Positions 8,588 through 17,322 are shown, counted from the stretch's first letter. The stretch is 64,000 bases of DNA from Bin87 sp965220505 (GCA_965220505.1 CBDCQE010000001.1:2294001-2358000), one strand, 5' to 3'. Made by a program: numbers and translations. Notes: generated by a model not told the origin, from the letters alone.

Positions 8588-8983
8588 ATGCTAACCACCA
8601 ACCGCGTACCCGCCATCTTCGCCGACGCCCGCAGCCTCCACGCCGACGCGCTGCGGCTGTTGGAAACCGGCGACATCCGCGACGCCGCCGAAAAGGCCTG
8701 GTGCGCCACCAAGCGGGCCACCGATGCGCTGATCATAGCGCGCACTGGCGAAGTGCCCCAGTTTTCCTCGGATACCTCTCGTGGCCTGCTCGGGCTGGCT
8801 GAAGCGGACGGCGCGGTCAATCCGTTGATCGGACGCTACTACTCAAGACAGGGCCACCTGCATGGTGAATGCTTCTACCATGGCATCTGCGAGCCCGCTG
8901 CTGAAGTGGAGCGACGCATCCGACAGACCGCCGACTACATTAGCGACGCCATGAGGCTCGCCGGCTATTCCGACGCCGTCTGA
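8588..8983 (+). CDS. HEPN/PaREP1-like helical protein (copy 1)
   Basis: A 131-residue all-helical protein. The segment LRLLETGDIRDAAEKAWCATKRATDALI resembles the PaREP1/HEPN pattern in which a short helix pair precedes an A-E-K-A-W helix. HEPN proteins include RNases and toxin subunits; the usual R-x4-6-H motif appears loosely as RQGHLHGECFYHG, and activity is unproved. The start at 8588 was chosen by alignment with the tandem copy downstream. It starts 10 bases after the GIY-YIG-like gene. Confidence 0.6.
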   Translation: MLTTNRVPAIFADARSLHADALRLLETGDIRDAAEKAWCATKRATDALIIARTGEVPQFSSDTSRGLLGLAEADGAVNPLIGRYYSRQGHLHGECFYHGICEPAAEVERRIRQTADYISDAMRLAGYSDAV

Positions 8984-9002
8984 ACAAAGGGGTAAAGCCC
9001 AA

Positions 9003-9398
9003 ATGGTAGCCACCGACCGCATATCCGCCATCTTCTCCGATGCTCGCAGCGTTCACGCCGACGCGCTGCGTATGCTTGAGGCCGGCGACGTGCGCGACGC
9101 GGCGGAAAAAGCGTGGTGCGCCACCAAACGGGCCACCGATGCGCTGATTCTGGCGCAAACGGGGATTGAGCCGCAAATATCCTCCGAAACCTCGCGCGGG
9201 CTGGCGACGCTGGCCACACAAGACCAAGCATTCCGACGCTTGCGCCGACGCTACCACTCCAGACAGAGCACGCTCCACGGAGACTGCTTTTACCTGGGCA
9301 TCTGCGAGCCGTTTGATGATGTGGAGCGCCGCATCCGCCAGACCGCCGACTACATCACTGACGCCGAGAGACTCTCCGGATTTTCCAGCGCAACCTGA
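9003..9398 (+). CDS. HEPN/PaREP1-like helical protein (copy 2)
   Basis: A 131-residue tandem copy of the previous gene. The helix EKAWCATKRATDALI is identical in both, and the end (DVERRIRQTADYI.DAERLSGF) is also shared, while the middle differs. It contains RQSTLHGDCFYLG in place of RQGHLHGECFYHG, so an R-x4-H spacing is kept in both copies. That conservation argues for function at this site and for HEPN identity, but no experiment supports it. The FAH-family gene begins 19 bases downstream. Confidence 0.6.
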   Translation: MVATDRISAIFSDARSVHADALRMLEAGDVRDAAEKAWCATKRATDALILAQTGIEPQISSETSRGLATLATQDQAFRRLRRRYHSRQSTLHGDCFYLGICEPFDDVERRIRQTADYITDAERLSGFSSAT

Positions 9399-9417
9399 CT
9401 AAAGAGGGTAAACCAAC

Positions 9418-10434
9418 ATGAAACTCCTTACTTACGACAATGGCAACGGCCCTCGCTGCGGCGTCCTCCGAGACGATGCCGTGGTCGACGTAGCCGCCCT
9501 CATCGGCTCCGACCGCCCCCTGGCCGACGTCCGAGCCCTGCTGGACACCGGCGACGGGGCCATCGACCGCGTGGGCGACGCCCTGGCCGGCAACGTCGCG
9601 GCCCCGACGGTCACCCTGGCCGACGTCCGTCTCCGTGCTCCGGTGCTCCAGCCGCCCACCGTGCGCGACTACATAGTCTACGAGGAGCACGCCACCTCCC
9701 AGGGCACCCGCGAGATCGACCCGGTCTGGTACCGCATGCCCGTGTTCTACTTCTCCAACCCGCTGGTCATCTACGGGCCCGACGAGGACGTGCCCTATCC
9801 CGCCGCGTCGGAGCAATTGGATTACGAGTTGGAGCTGGGCTGCGTTGTCGGTCGGTCAGGCACTAACGTCGCCGCGTCCGAGGCCCTGCAATACATCGCC
9901 GGCTTCTGCATCTTCAACGACTGGAGCGCCCGCGACTTGCAGTTCGACGAGATGTCCTTCGGCCTCGGCCCCGCCAAGGGCAAGGACTCCGCGTCGTCCA
10001 TCGGCCCGTGGGTGGTCACCACCGACGAGATGATGCCCCACATCAAGGACGGCCGCCTGGACCTCAAGTGCCACGTTCGGGTCAACGGCGACGACTGGCT
10101 CCGCGACGGTGAGACCGTCAACGCCTGGTACACCTGGGGCGAGATCATCCAGCGCGCCGCCAAGGACAGCCGCATCGCCCCCGGCGACGTCATCGGCAGC
10201 GGCACCGTGGGCGGCGGCTCCGTCCGCGAGTCCATCCGCAAGGGCTACGAGACTTCCCGCTGGCTCGAACCGGGCGACACCGTTGAACTGGAGGTCGAAA
10301 ACATCGGCGTCCTCCGCAACACCCTGGCCCCCAAGGTCGGCGCCGACCCAAACTACCCCTACCTGCCCAACAACCCCACCGCCACCCCCGAACGCGGCAC
10401 GGCCAGCGACTACCGCTACGAGCGCACGCGCTGA
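9418..10434 (+). CDS. fumarylacetoacetate hydrolase-family protein
   Basis: The 338-residue protein has the FAH fold with a metal site. The acidic pair sits in LDYELELG (E137 and E139), a conserved Asp lies in FNDWSARDLQ (about 168-173), and a His-containing VYEEHATSQG is near residue 88. The family cleaves C-C bonds or hydrates/decarboxylates 2-keto acids in aromatic and sugar degradation. GSGTVGGGSVRES near residue 260 is a further family block. The substrate is unknown. The start has AGAGGGTAAACC just upstream. A hairpin terminator follows 26 bases after the stop. Confidence 0.9.
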   Translation: MKLLTYDNGNGPRCGVLRDDAVVDVAALIGSDRPLADVRALLDTGDGAIDRVGDALAGNVAAPTVTLADVRLRAPVLQPPTVRDYIVYEEHATSQGTREIDPVWYRMPVFYFSNPLVIYGPDEDVPYPAASEQLDYELELGCVVGRSGTNVAASEALQYIAGFCIFNDWSARDLQFDEMSFGLGPAKGKDSASSIGPWVVTTDEMMPHIKDGRLDLKCHVRVNGDDWLRDGETVNAWYTWGEIIQRAAKDSRIAPGDVIGSGTVGGGSVRESIRKGYETSRWLEPGDTVELEVENIGVLRNTLAPKVGADPNYPYLPNNPTATPERGTASDYRYERTR

Positions 10435-10460
10435 CGACGCAACTCGTCGCGAAAAATGCA

Positions 10461-10490
10461 GGGGCAACCGCGATGGTTGCCCCTCTTACT
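10461..10490 (+). terminator. hairpin terminator after FAH gene
   Basis: A 9-base perfect stem (GGGGCAACC at 10461-10469 and GGTTGCCCC at 10475-10483) with a 5-base loop is followed by the T-rich TCTTACTT. It lies between two converging genes. Confidence 0.6.
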
Positions 10491-10512
10491 TGATACCCTC
10501 AGGTGTGGCTGG

Positions 10513-11139
10513 CTAGTCCGGCGGCGCGCCCCACCGGTCGTAGCTGCACACCTCGTTCAGCGGCAGCCTTGTCACCGGCCCGAAGTTGCCCCGGGGATAG
10601 CCGAAGGGCATGCAGTACACCACCTGCGCCTCGTCCGGTATGCCGAACAGTTCGTGGACCCGCTCCTCTACCACCGGATGCAGGGTGGCGATGGTGCCGC
10701 CGATCCCAAATGCCCGCGCCGCCAGCAGCATGTTCTGCGCCGCCGGTATCACCGAGCCGGCCGCCTGCGGCCCTTTGGCCGTGGCGCACACCAGCACCAT
10801 CACCGGCGCGTCGCCGATCTCGTTGGCCAGCCGCATTGCCGAGCGCATCGAGTTCCGTCCCGGCGGGATGTCCTGTGGCCCCATGATGCCAGCGTCGGCC
10901 CGCTTGGCCCACCAGGCCTCGTGGTACAGATCGCCCAGCTTGCGGCGCGTTTCCTCTTCCTGAACCACGATGAAGTGCCACTGCTGGTTGTTGCCCCCGT
11001 TGGGCGCGCGAATGGCGGCCTCCATGATGTCCTGCATCACGTCGGCCGGTATGGGGTCCTTCCTGAACCGGCGGATGGCCCGTTGGGTGAACATCGCTTC
11101 GCCTAGGGGAATTACGTTCAGTCGGTCGGCGGTGGTCAC
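10513..11139 (-). CDS. nitroreductase-family protein
   Basis: A 208-residue FMN-dependent nitroreductase-fold protein. Recognisable blocks are MFTQRAIRRFRKDPIP near residue 16, AAIRAPNGGNNQQWHFIVV near residue 40 (FMN phosphate contact), and the late FGIGGTIATLHPVVEERV plus MPFGYPRG, typical of the dimer-embedding C-terminus. Members reduce nitro groups, quinones or enones with NAD(P)H. No substrate can be named. It stands alone between a converging FAH gene and a divergent SelA-like gene. Confidence 0.9.
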   Translation of the reverse strand: MTTADRLNVIPLGEAMFTQRAIRRFRKDPIPADVMQDIMEAAIRAPNGGNNQQWHFIVVQEEETRRKLGDLYHEAWWAKRADAGIMGPQDIPPGRNSMRSAMRLANEIGDAPVMVLVCATAKGPQAAGSVIPAAQNMLLAARAFGIGGTIATLHPVVEERVHELFGIPDEAQVVYCMPFGYPRGNFGPVTRLPLNEVCSYDRWGAPPD

Positions 11140-11197
11140 GTTGCTACCTCCAAATTAGTGCGGTGCGCCGATGTTACCACAACGGCTTCGGGCTGCT

Positions 11198-11206
11198 TGT
11201 TATAAT
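11198..11206 (+). promoter_or_regulatory. extended -10 promoter element
   Basis: TGTTATAAT gives a perfect extended -10 (TGn then TATAAT), 118 bases upstream of the SelA-like start. No good -35 box is seen, which extended -10 promoters do not need. The REP-like inverted repeat lies between it and the gene. Confidence 0.4.
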
Positions 11207-11225
11207 GCGCCATCACCATTTAACT

Positions 11226-11305
11226 CGTCATTCCGGAGAAAGGCGGAATCCAGCATCCTACGCGGCAAAGACGCCTTGGATTCCGGCTCAAGGCCGGAAT
11301 GACGA
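11226..11305. repeat. REP-like imperfect inverted repeat
   Basis: The ends CGTCATTCCGG (11227-11237) and CCGGAATGACG (11294-11304) are exact reverse complements. Inside, GCGGAATCCA and TTGGATTCCGGC continue the symmetry imperfectly over about 80 bases. The same core occurs at 63771-63798. This matches a widely dispersed intergenic repeat type seen in many bacterial genomes. Confidence 0.7.
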
Positions 11306-11323
11306 TGGTTCCAGGAGCCCTCC

Positions 11324-12469
11324 ATGAGCCAGCAGACCCTATCCGACGCGGAACAGGCTTACCTCAACCTGGGCGTCACTCCCATCATCAACGCCAGCGG
11401 CTCCGTCACCCGGTTGGGCGGCTCCCGCACCCGCCCCGAGGTGCTGGAGCAGATGGCCGGCACCGCCCGGGTCATGGTCAACATCGACGAGCTCAACCGC
11501 AAGGCCGGCGCGGAGATCGCCCGTCTGGTGGGATCCGAAGCGGCCATGGTCAGCAGCGGCGCCGCCGGCGGACTGCTGCTTCAGGCTGCCGCGTGCATCG
11601 CCGGCAACGATCCCGTCAAGATGCAGCGCCTGCCCGAAACCGAAGGCATGAAGAACGAGATCATCATGCAGACCATGCATCGGTTCCCCTACGACCACGC
11701 CTACCGGGCCGTCGGCGCCAAGATCGTGGAGATCGGCAACTACCTGTTCAACCACCCCTGGGAGCTGGAAGGCGCCATCAACGAGCGCACCGCCGCCGTC
11801 GCCTACCTGTGCGCGCCCTTCACCAGCAAGCGGGTGATGCCCCTGGCCCAGGTCTGCGAGATCGCCCACGCCCACGACGTTCCGGTGATCGTCGACGCCG
11901 CCTCGATGCTGCCGCCGCGGGCCAACCTCCAGCGCTACCTGCGCGACGGCGCGGACATGGTGATTTTCAGCGGTGGCAAGGGTGTCCGCGGGCCCCAGGG
12001 CACCGGCATCCTCTGCGGCCGCGCCGACCTCATCGACGCGGCCCTGGCCAACGCCAGCCCGGCCCAGTTCATCGGCCGCTCGGCCAAGGTCGCCAAGGAG
12101 GAGATCGTCGGCCTGGTCACCGCGCTGTCCATGTTCGTGGAGGAGGACGAAGCAGCAGAAATGGCCTGGTATCGCAGCATGGCCCAGCGGGTCGTGGACA
12201 GCCTCATCGAGGTTCCCGGCCTCAACATCACCCTGGAGCACGACGGCATCGATTATCTCCTTCCCAATGCGGTGCTCCATCTGGGCGGTGACTGGTCCGG
12301 TCCATCCGCTCCCGAGGTCGCCGCCGCTCTGCAGCAGGGCGACCCGCCCATCTACCTACAGCAACTCCGCGCCCCCGACGAACTGATGGTCGACCCCCTG
12401 AACGTGACGGAGGACGAAATCGACATCATCATCCGCCGCCTGCGGGAGGCGTTGACCGGGACCAACTGA
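11324..12469 (+). CDS. SelA-like PLP-dependent enzyme (DgaE-type ammonia-lyase-like)
   Basis: This 381-residue fold-type-I PLP enzyme belongs to the SelA-like group. The PLP lysine is K219 in FSGGKGVRGPQGTGIL, and the cofactor-contacting Asp is D191 in VIVDAAS. The N-terminal block VTPIINASGSVTRLGG is shared by D-glucosaminate-6-phosphate ammonia-lyase-like proteins and true selenocysteine synthase. True bacterial SelA is longer (about 460 residues) with an extra N-terminal domain that I do not see, so a catabolic lyase or aldolase is more likely. AGGAG lies 7 bases before the ATG. Confidence 0.82.
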   Translation: MSQQTLSDAEQAYLNLGVTPIINASGSVTRLGGSRTRPEVLEQMAGTARVMVNIDELNRKAGAEIARLVGSEAAMVSSGAAGGLLLQAAACIAGNDPVKMQRLPETEGMKNEIIMQTMHRFPYDHAYRAVGAKIVEIGNYLFNHPWELEGAINERTAAVAYLCAPFTSKRVMPLAQVCEIAHAHDVPVIVDAASMLPPRANLQRYLRDGADMVIFSGGKGVRGPQGTGILCGRADLIDAALANASPAQFIGRSAKVAKEEIVGLVTALSMFVEEDEAAEMAWYRSMAQRVVDSLIEVPGLNITLEHDGIDYLLPNAVLHLGGDWSGPSAPEVAAALQQGDPPIYLQQLRAPDELMVDPLNVTEDEIDIIIRRLREALTGTN

Positions 12470-12493
12470 TTTCGCGTCGGATGGTCCGCCTTG

Positions 12494-13291
12494 CTATCCT
12501 TGCGTCCGGCCGTTCTCGCGCAGTTGACGCACCAGTTCGCGGGACTCTTCCAACTCCCGTTCCGCCGCCAGCCGCGCCTGCCGCTCCATAGCCAGCGCTC
12601 GCCGTTCATCCTCTAACGCCCGGCGTCCTGCCTCCATAGCCAGTCGCACGCCGCGCCGGTCCAGCAGGATCTCTCCGGTGTCGGGATCCTGCAACTCAAT
12701 CTCGCCTCTGTTCCAGCGCAGGTTCAGCCGCAAAAGCGGGCTGTACACCCAGATCGCCCCATCGGGAGCGGTGTGAACCGGAAACTCCCGGTAAACTCCT
12801 CGATCCAGGTACTCGCCTACCAACGGCACGCCGTACATCTCGCCCCCGCTGGCGTCAAACCGCCAGTACTCCGCCACGCCCATCCGGGCGTACAGGTCCC
12901 GCTTGCCGCCAGTGTCATTGGACGCCGTGGTCTCGGATGCCACCTCCAGCACGACGTCAGGAGGCTTGCCCACCTCCCAGATCAGGTACCCGTTCCGACG
13001 CCGGATTGCGTCGGCGTCCACGTCAAACGCAACGTACACGTCCGGTTGCAGGCGGCGGTTGCGATTGGTGGGGTCGTAATAGACGATGGTGTTGGTGTCG
13101 GCGAAGGTGTCCAGGCGGTCGGTGAGCAGGTCGGCCAGGATCTGCATCACGTACAGGATGTGCGGGTTCTGCTGCATACCATCCGGCATCGGTTCCGGAT
13201 CCGGCAGCGGCGGCGCGTCCGGCCCGAAAAACGGGTCAAGATTGGGAATTTTCACACCGTCGGACGGCGCGTAGGGCATCTTGATGGTCAT
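12494..13291 (-). CDS. Uma2-family protein, long form with C-terminal coiled coil
   Basis: A 265-residue Uma2 protein. The core has LQPDVYVAFDVD, then WEVGKPPDVVLEVASETTA, then YARMGVAEYWRFDA. From about residue 205 a long charged helix (RRALEDERRALAMERQARL and on) forms a likely coiled coil. It resembles the copies at 1.6 and 22.1 kb in length and in the motif VGKPPD or IGKPAD. It converges with the SelA-like gene. The family is a PD-(D/E)XK-type nuclease fold whose cellular role is unsettled. Confidence 0.85.
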   Translation of the reverse strand: MTIKMPYAPSDGVKIPNLDPFFGPDAPPLPDPEPMPDGMQQNPHILYVMQILADLLTDRLDTFADTNTIVYYDPTNRNRRLQPDVYVAFDVDADAIRRRNGYLIWEVGKPPDVVLEVASETTASNDTGGKRDLYARMGVAEYWRFDASGGEMYGVPLVGEYLDRGVYREFPVHTAPDGAIWVYSPLLRLNLRWNRGEIELQDPDTGEILLDRRGVRLAMEAGRRALEDERRALAMERQARLAAERELEESRELVRQLRENGRTQG

Positions 13292-13394
13292 GGCTATTCA
13301 CCAATAGCACAAACAATGGGGAATGACCAGCGTACCATCCGCGTGGCCAATCCCCATCCAAAACCTGTCAGCAATTTCGACCCGCGGCTGGATG

Positions 13395-14480
13395 CTATGC
13401 CACCGCCGCCTCCTGGAAGTGCGGCATCACCTCCGTGGCGAACAGCTCGATGGAGCGCATCACCTTGGAATGCGGCAGGCCGGCGAACCCGAAGTTGCCG
13501 AAGACGTGGTTGATCCCCGCCGCCTGCACTTCCTTCAACCTTTCCGCGACCACCTCCGGCGTTCCCCGCAGCGGCGGCAGGCCGGCGTGGCCCACGTCGT
13601 CGCGGCGGTCCCGGTCCGCCTGGCGGTTGGCCCAGTGCTCGTATCCCTTGGCGATGTTGCCGTTCCGGTCCATGGGCATCCCGATGGGCGCGCCGTTGCT
13701 GCCGATGGAGCGCAGCACCCGGGATGAAAAGTCCTCCAGCCCGACGGGATCCCGCTCCGCCTCTTCCATGGTCGGCGCAACGTAGATCGACTTGGACATC
13801 GGCGGGTCCAGGTGCGCGTGGGGATGGCCGTACTCGTCCATCTTCTCCCGCCACAGCTGGATCACCTGCGGCGCCTGGCCCAGGATGTCGGTCGGTCCGC
13901 CGGTGATGACCTGGATGTTCCGGCTGGCGGCGAAGTCGATGCTGGCCGGGCTGGTGCTCACCGCCTGGAACAGCGGCGGATAGGGCTTCTGCACCGGCTT
14001 GGGCAGCACCCAAACGTCGTCAACGTTGGTGTACTTGCCGTGGAACGTCAGCGTCTCCTCGGTCCACGCCTTGACCATCACGTCCACGGCTTCCTGGAAC
14101 CGCTCCCGGCTGGTGTCGATGTCCACGCCCACGCCGTCGAACTCCTGCTGCTGGTAGCCGGCCCCAATGCCGAAGTTGATGCGGCCGCCGCTGATCACGT
14201 CCAGCATCGCCACTTCTTCAGCCACCAGCACCGGGTTGTGCAGCGGCAGCACGATCACCGCGGTGCCAATGCGGATCTGCTTCGTGCTGCCGGCCACCGC
14301 GCCCAGGAACGACCAGATGCCCGACAGCAGGCCGTGACGCGAGAAGCGGTGCTCGCCCAGCCAAGCCTCATCCAGCCCCGCCTCGTCGGCGAACCGGATC
14401 TGCTCCAGGGCGTCGTTCAACGCCTGCGGCGGTGTGAAGTCCTCGTGATACGGAACAATGGTGAAGATACCGAACTGCAT
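13395..14480 (-). CDS. LLM-class flavin-dependent oxidoreductase
   Basis: A complete luciferase-like monooxygenase of 361 residues. Family blocks are MQFGIFTIVPYH at the N-terminus, AWLGEHRF near residue 40, IRIGTAVIVLPLHNP near 70, VAEEVAMLDVISGGRINFGIGAGY near 86-110, and GGPTDILGQ in the middle. The C-terminal loop carries GNFGFAGLPHSKVMRSIELF. FMN or F420 is the probable cofactor, and a flavin reductase partner is not visible nearby. The HigBA pair lies just upstream on the same strand (29-base gap). Confidence 0.9.
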   Translation of the reverse strand: MQFGIFTIVPYHEDFTPPQALNDALEQIRFADEAGLDEAWLGEHRFSRHGLLSGIWSFLGAVAGSTKQIRIGTAVIVLPLHNPVLVAEEVAMLDVISGGRINFGIGAGYQQQEFDGVGVDIDTSRERFQEAVDVMVKAWTEETLTFHGKYTNVDDVWVLPKPVQKPYPPLFQAVSTSPASIDFAASRNIQVITGGPTDILGQAPQVIQLWREKMDEYGHPHAHLDPPMSKSIYVAPTMEEAERDPVGLEDFSSRVLRSIGSNGAPIGMPMDRNGNIAKGYEHWANRQADRDRRDDVGHAGLPPLRGTPEVVAERLKEVQAAGINHVFGNFGFAGLPHSKVMRSIELFATEVMPHFQEAAVA

Positions 14481-14509
14481 AACTCGCCTCCTTGGTTCGC
14501 GTGATACGG

Positions 14510-15184
14510 TTACTTGACGAAGTTTTCGCCGTCAGCCGTTGCGGTTGTCGCTTCCACGCCTGACGTGTCCAGCAGGATGGGCTCGTGGGTGTCCGGGTCT
14601 TGGCGCCAGAGCCGGCGCACCTTGATTTCGTGGGCGCGCTCCATGGCCACTTTGGCGACGTCGTAGTTGGCCTGGAGAGCCGACCATTTCTGCGGGTGGC
14701 CGCCGAAAGCCTGGTCGATGCGGATAATCATTTCCGGTGTCAGGGACGCGCGACAGTTCACCAGATCATCCAGTTCTTCATAGCTGACGCCCAGGTGCTC
14801 GGCGGCCTCGGCGACGGTGAGGCGCATCGGCTCCAAACATTCGTGGAGCAACACCTGGCCGGGATGGAGAGGGTCGCTCACTGGCAGGCCAAACTCGCCC
14901 AGTGGGTCACCCAGGCGCTTGACCTTGATGCCGTGGTCGCTGTGGAAAACCTGGGCGAGGTCGTAGTAAAGTTGCAGACCCCACCAAGTTGCCGAGTCGG
15001 CTCCGAATGCCTTGTAAAGGCGAAGGGACAGTTCAGGTGAAACGCCGGCGCGCCCACCAATGACATCCGCCAATTCATCCTGACGCACGCCGATATGTTT
15101 AGCGGCTTGGGCTACGCTCAGGCCCAGAGGTTCGATGTCATTATGCAGGATAGACTTGCCGGGATGAGGCGGATCTTTCATCAT
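14510..15184 (-). CDS. higA: HigA-type antitoxin with two tandem HTH domains
   Basis: A 224-residue protein made of two copies of the HigA/XRE-like antidote domain. Copy one runs from HPGKSILHNDIEPLGLSVAQ to WWGLQLYYDLAQV (about residues 6-80). Copy two runs from HPGQVLLHECLEPMRLTVAE to WSALQANYDVAKV (about 107-180). A single domain of about 95-105 residues is normal, so this is an internal duplication or fusion. AGGAGG at 15193-15198 sits 8 bases before the ATG at 15184 and only 2 before the first ATG at 15190, so I chose 15184. It follows higB on the same strand. The pair should act as an autoregulated toxin-antitoxin module. Confidence 0.85.
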   Translation of the reverse strand: MMKDPPHPGKSILHNDIEPLGLSVAQAAKHIGVRQDELADVIGGRAGVSPELSLRLYKAFGADSATWWGLQLYYDLAQVFHSDHGIKVKRLGDPLGEFGLPVSDPLHPGQVLLHECLEPMRLTVAEAAEHLGVSYEELDDLVNCRASLTPEMIIRIDQAFGGHPQKWSALQANYDVAKVAMERAHEIKVRRLWRQDPDTHEPILLDTSGVEATTATADGENFVK

Positions 15185-15196
15185 CACCATTGCCTC

Positions 15197-15472
15197 CTAA
15201 TGGTAGTCAACAAGGTCGACATCATAGACATCCTTCCCGTCAGGCCGGAAGGTGATCCGCCAGTTAGCGGAGACACGAACGGCCCAATGACCGGCCAAAT
15301 CGCCGCGTAAGGGATGCAGGCCGTAACTCGACCTGCGCACACCGGCCAATCCTCTAGAGTCAAGATCGTGTAGGATCTCGGCGACTTTCTCAGTATATTC
15401 AGGTGGCATACGCCGCCGCTCCCCACGTTCCCAGAAACGCCGCAGGCCGTTGTGTCGGAAGTTGCGTATCAT
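15197..15472 (-). CDS. higB: HigB-type RelE/ParE-fold toxin
   Basis: A 91-residue toxin of the HigB/plasmid-maintenance killer type. The N-terminus MIRNFRHNGLRRFWERG and the C-terminal core YGLHPLRGDLAGHW, RVSANWRITFR and VDLVDYH are nearly the family consensus. HigB cuts mRNA on the ribosome. Key residues of the family (the basic Arg/His set and the terminal His) are present, so it is probably active. The toxin-first order is typical for higBA. Its stop codon overlaps the ribosome-binding site of higA. Confidence 0.92.
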   Translation of the reverse strand: MIRNFRHNGLRRFWERGERRRMPPEYTEKVAEILHDLDSRGLAGVRRSSYGLHPLRGDLAGHWAVRVSANWRITFRPDGKDVYDVDLVDYH

Positions 15473-15498
15473 TGTACGTTGTCAACGCACAACGGCCT
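15444..15498. promoter_or_regulatory. possible higBA operator region
   Basis: Two symmetric elements straddle the higB start. One is CGTTGTCAACG, a perfect 11-base palindrome at 15477-15487, 5 bases upstream of the start codon. The other is an 11-base inverted pair AGGCCGTTGTG (15444-15454) and CACAACGGCCT (15488-15498). HTH antitoxins bind such palindromes to repress their own operon; binding here is inference. Confidence 0.4.
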
Positions 15499-15517
15499 GA
15501 CGCGATACGGTAAATCG

Positions 15518-17185
15518 TCACCCTCCAGTTCGCCGCGCGATCATCGCGTCGGCCAGCGGGCTCGCTCCCGACTTCACCGTGATGTTCACCAGCGACGGCC
15601 GGCCCGAGTTGATGGCCCGCTCCACGGCCGGCGCAACCTCGTCCGGCTGCTCAACCAGTTCCGCGTAGCCGCCGATGCCCTCCACGACCTGGTCGTAGCG
15701 GACGCCCGGCCGCAGCGCGGTGCCCACGTCCCGCCCGAAGTAGGCGAGCTGGAAGGTGCGGTCGATGCCCCAGTTGCCGTCGTTGCCCATGATGCCGGTG
15801 ATATTCAGGTTGTGCCGGATGCAGGTGTCGTACTCCATGGAGTAGAACCCGAAGGATCCGTCGCCCATGAAAGCCAGCACTTTGCTGTCGGGGTAGGCCA
15901 GCTTGGCCGCCATGGCGTAGGGGATCGCTCCGCCCAGGTGACTCAGCGGCCCCAGGCGCATGAAGTGCCCCGGCGAGCGCGCCGGCAAGTAGCACCGACC
16001 CCACTGCACGTAGTCGCCGCCGTCCAGGATGATGAACGTGTCCTCGTCCACCAGGTGCTCGATGCGCGTGTACACGTCCAGCGGGTGCATCGGCGCCTCA
16101 TTGGCGACGTTGCTGCGCAGGCTGTCCAGCCAGGCTTCCTGCTCCCGCTTCAATTCGCTGATCCACGGTCCGACGTTTCCATTGTGCTTCGCCGCGCCGG
16201 TCAGCTGGTCGACTATGGCTCCCAGGTCGCCCAGCAGACCCACGGCCACGCCCCGGTTGCGTCCGATCTCGGCCTCGGACGGATCGGCCTGGATCAACTT
16301 GGCGTCGGCGTTGAAGACCCCGCCGTAGCGATAGCGATGGTCCAGCCGCTTGCCCAGCAGCAGGACGACGTCGGCCTCGCGGAATTTGCGGGCGGTGCGG
16401 TTCAGCGCGCCGTCGGCGTACCCGAAGCACAGCGGATGCAGGTCGTCGATAAGACCCCGCGCCTGCTCCACGGTGAAGATCGGCGCGCCCGTGGCCTCCG
16501 CCAGCCCCTCCAACTGGGCCGGCTCGACGGAGTAACGCGCCGGATTGCCCACGATGATCACCGGACGCTGGGCATTGGCCAGCAGGTTCGCGGCCTGTTC
16601 AATCAGCTTGGGGTCGCCCTGGGAGCGGCCCATGTTGCGGTACTCCTGGGGCAGGAACGGGGGCAGGTCCTCCTCGCTGATGGGCGCTTCCTGCAGGTCG
16701 ATGGGCAGGGTGAGGTGCACCGGCCCGGGCCGGCCGCTCATCGCCGTGCGGAAGGCCGTCGCAACAAACTCGGGGATGCGATTCTTCTCGTGGATCAGCC
16801 ACGACCCCTTGGAAACGGGCGCGGCCATGGCCACCTGGTCGATCTCCTGGAAGGTTGCCTGGCCCTTCTCGGGCAACTCGGCGCAGCCGGCCACGAAGAT
16901 CACGGGGCTTTCCGACGTGTAGATGGCGGGGAGGCCGGAGATTGCGTTGGCGAAGCCTGGGCCGCCGGTGAAAAGGGCCACCGCCGGCTGGCCGGTGATG
17001 CGGGCGTAGCCGTCGGCCATGTGCATCGCCGCGCCCTCGTGCCGCGTGTCGATGAACTCGATGCCCTCATCCTCCGCCGCGTCCACCAGGGGCAGAATCG
17101 TGTCCCCGACAATCGTAAAGACCTTCTGCACCCCTTCCTGCTTCAGGCAGCGAATGAACAGATGCCCACCATTCAACTCCGGCAT
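15518..17185 (-). CDS. thiamine-diphosphate-dependent enzyme (acetolactate synthase large-subunit-like)
   Basis: With the ATG at 17185 the protein has 555 residues and the three-domain ThDP fold. The Pyr domain has the catalytic glutamate E50 in DTRHEGAAMHMADGYAR, followed by GGPGFANAI. The central domain has VIIVGNPARY. The PP domain has the ThDP motif GDGSFGFYSMEYDT ending in the Asn of GNDGNWG. Acetolactate synthase, oxalyl-CoA decarboxylase and benzaldehyde-lyase-type enzymes all share this plan. No small regulatory subunit lies nearby, so a biosynthetic acetolactate synthase is doubtful. The frame is open upstream to 17257, but the family N-terminus starts at 17185. Confidence 0.85.
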   Translation of the reverse strand: MPELNGGHLFIRCLKQEGVQKVFTIVGDTILPLVDAAEDEGIEFIDTRHEGAAMHMADGYARITGQPAVALFTGGPGFANAISGLPAIYTSESPVIFVAGCAELPEKGQATFQEIDQVAMAAPVSKGSWLIHEKNRIPEFVATAFRTAMSGRPGPVHLTLPIDLQEAPISEEDLPPFLPQEYRNMGRSQGDPKLIEQAANLLANAQRPVIIVGNPARYSVEPAQLEGLAEATGAPIFTVEQARGLIDDLHPLCFGYADGALNRTARKFREADVVLLLGKRLDHRYRYGGVFNADAKLIQADPSEAEIGRNRGVAVGLLGDLGAIVDQLTGAAKHNGNVGPWISELKREQEAWLDSLRSNVANEAPMHPLDVYTRIEHLVDEDTFIILDGGDYVQWGRCYLPARSPGHFMRLGPLSHLGGAIPYAMAAKLAYPDSKVLAFMGDGSFGFYSMEYDTCIRHNLNITGIMGNDGNWGIDRTFQLAYFGRDVGTALRPGVRYDQVVEGIGGYAELVEQPDEVAPAVERAINSGRPSLVNITVKSGASPLADAMIARRTGG

Positions 17186-17322
17186 AAAACGCAACTCCTC
17201 GACAAAATATGGGTCGCCCCAGGTAAGAGGCACACCCATGCTATCACAGAGGCACAAACTGCCCCGGCTCCGGATACGTGCCAGCAGCGAAAACGGAAGC
17301 CGGCGACGCTCTGGCGGTTCGG

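Noticed and set aside
11324..12469. True selenocysteine synthase SelA to go with the selenoprotein
   Set aside because: Length and layout fit the SelA-like lyase group; the SelA N-terminal domain is absent. Sec machinery must be sought elsewhere in the genome.
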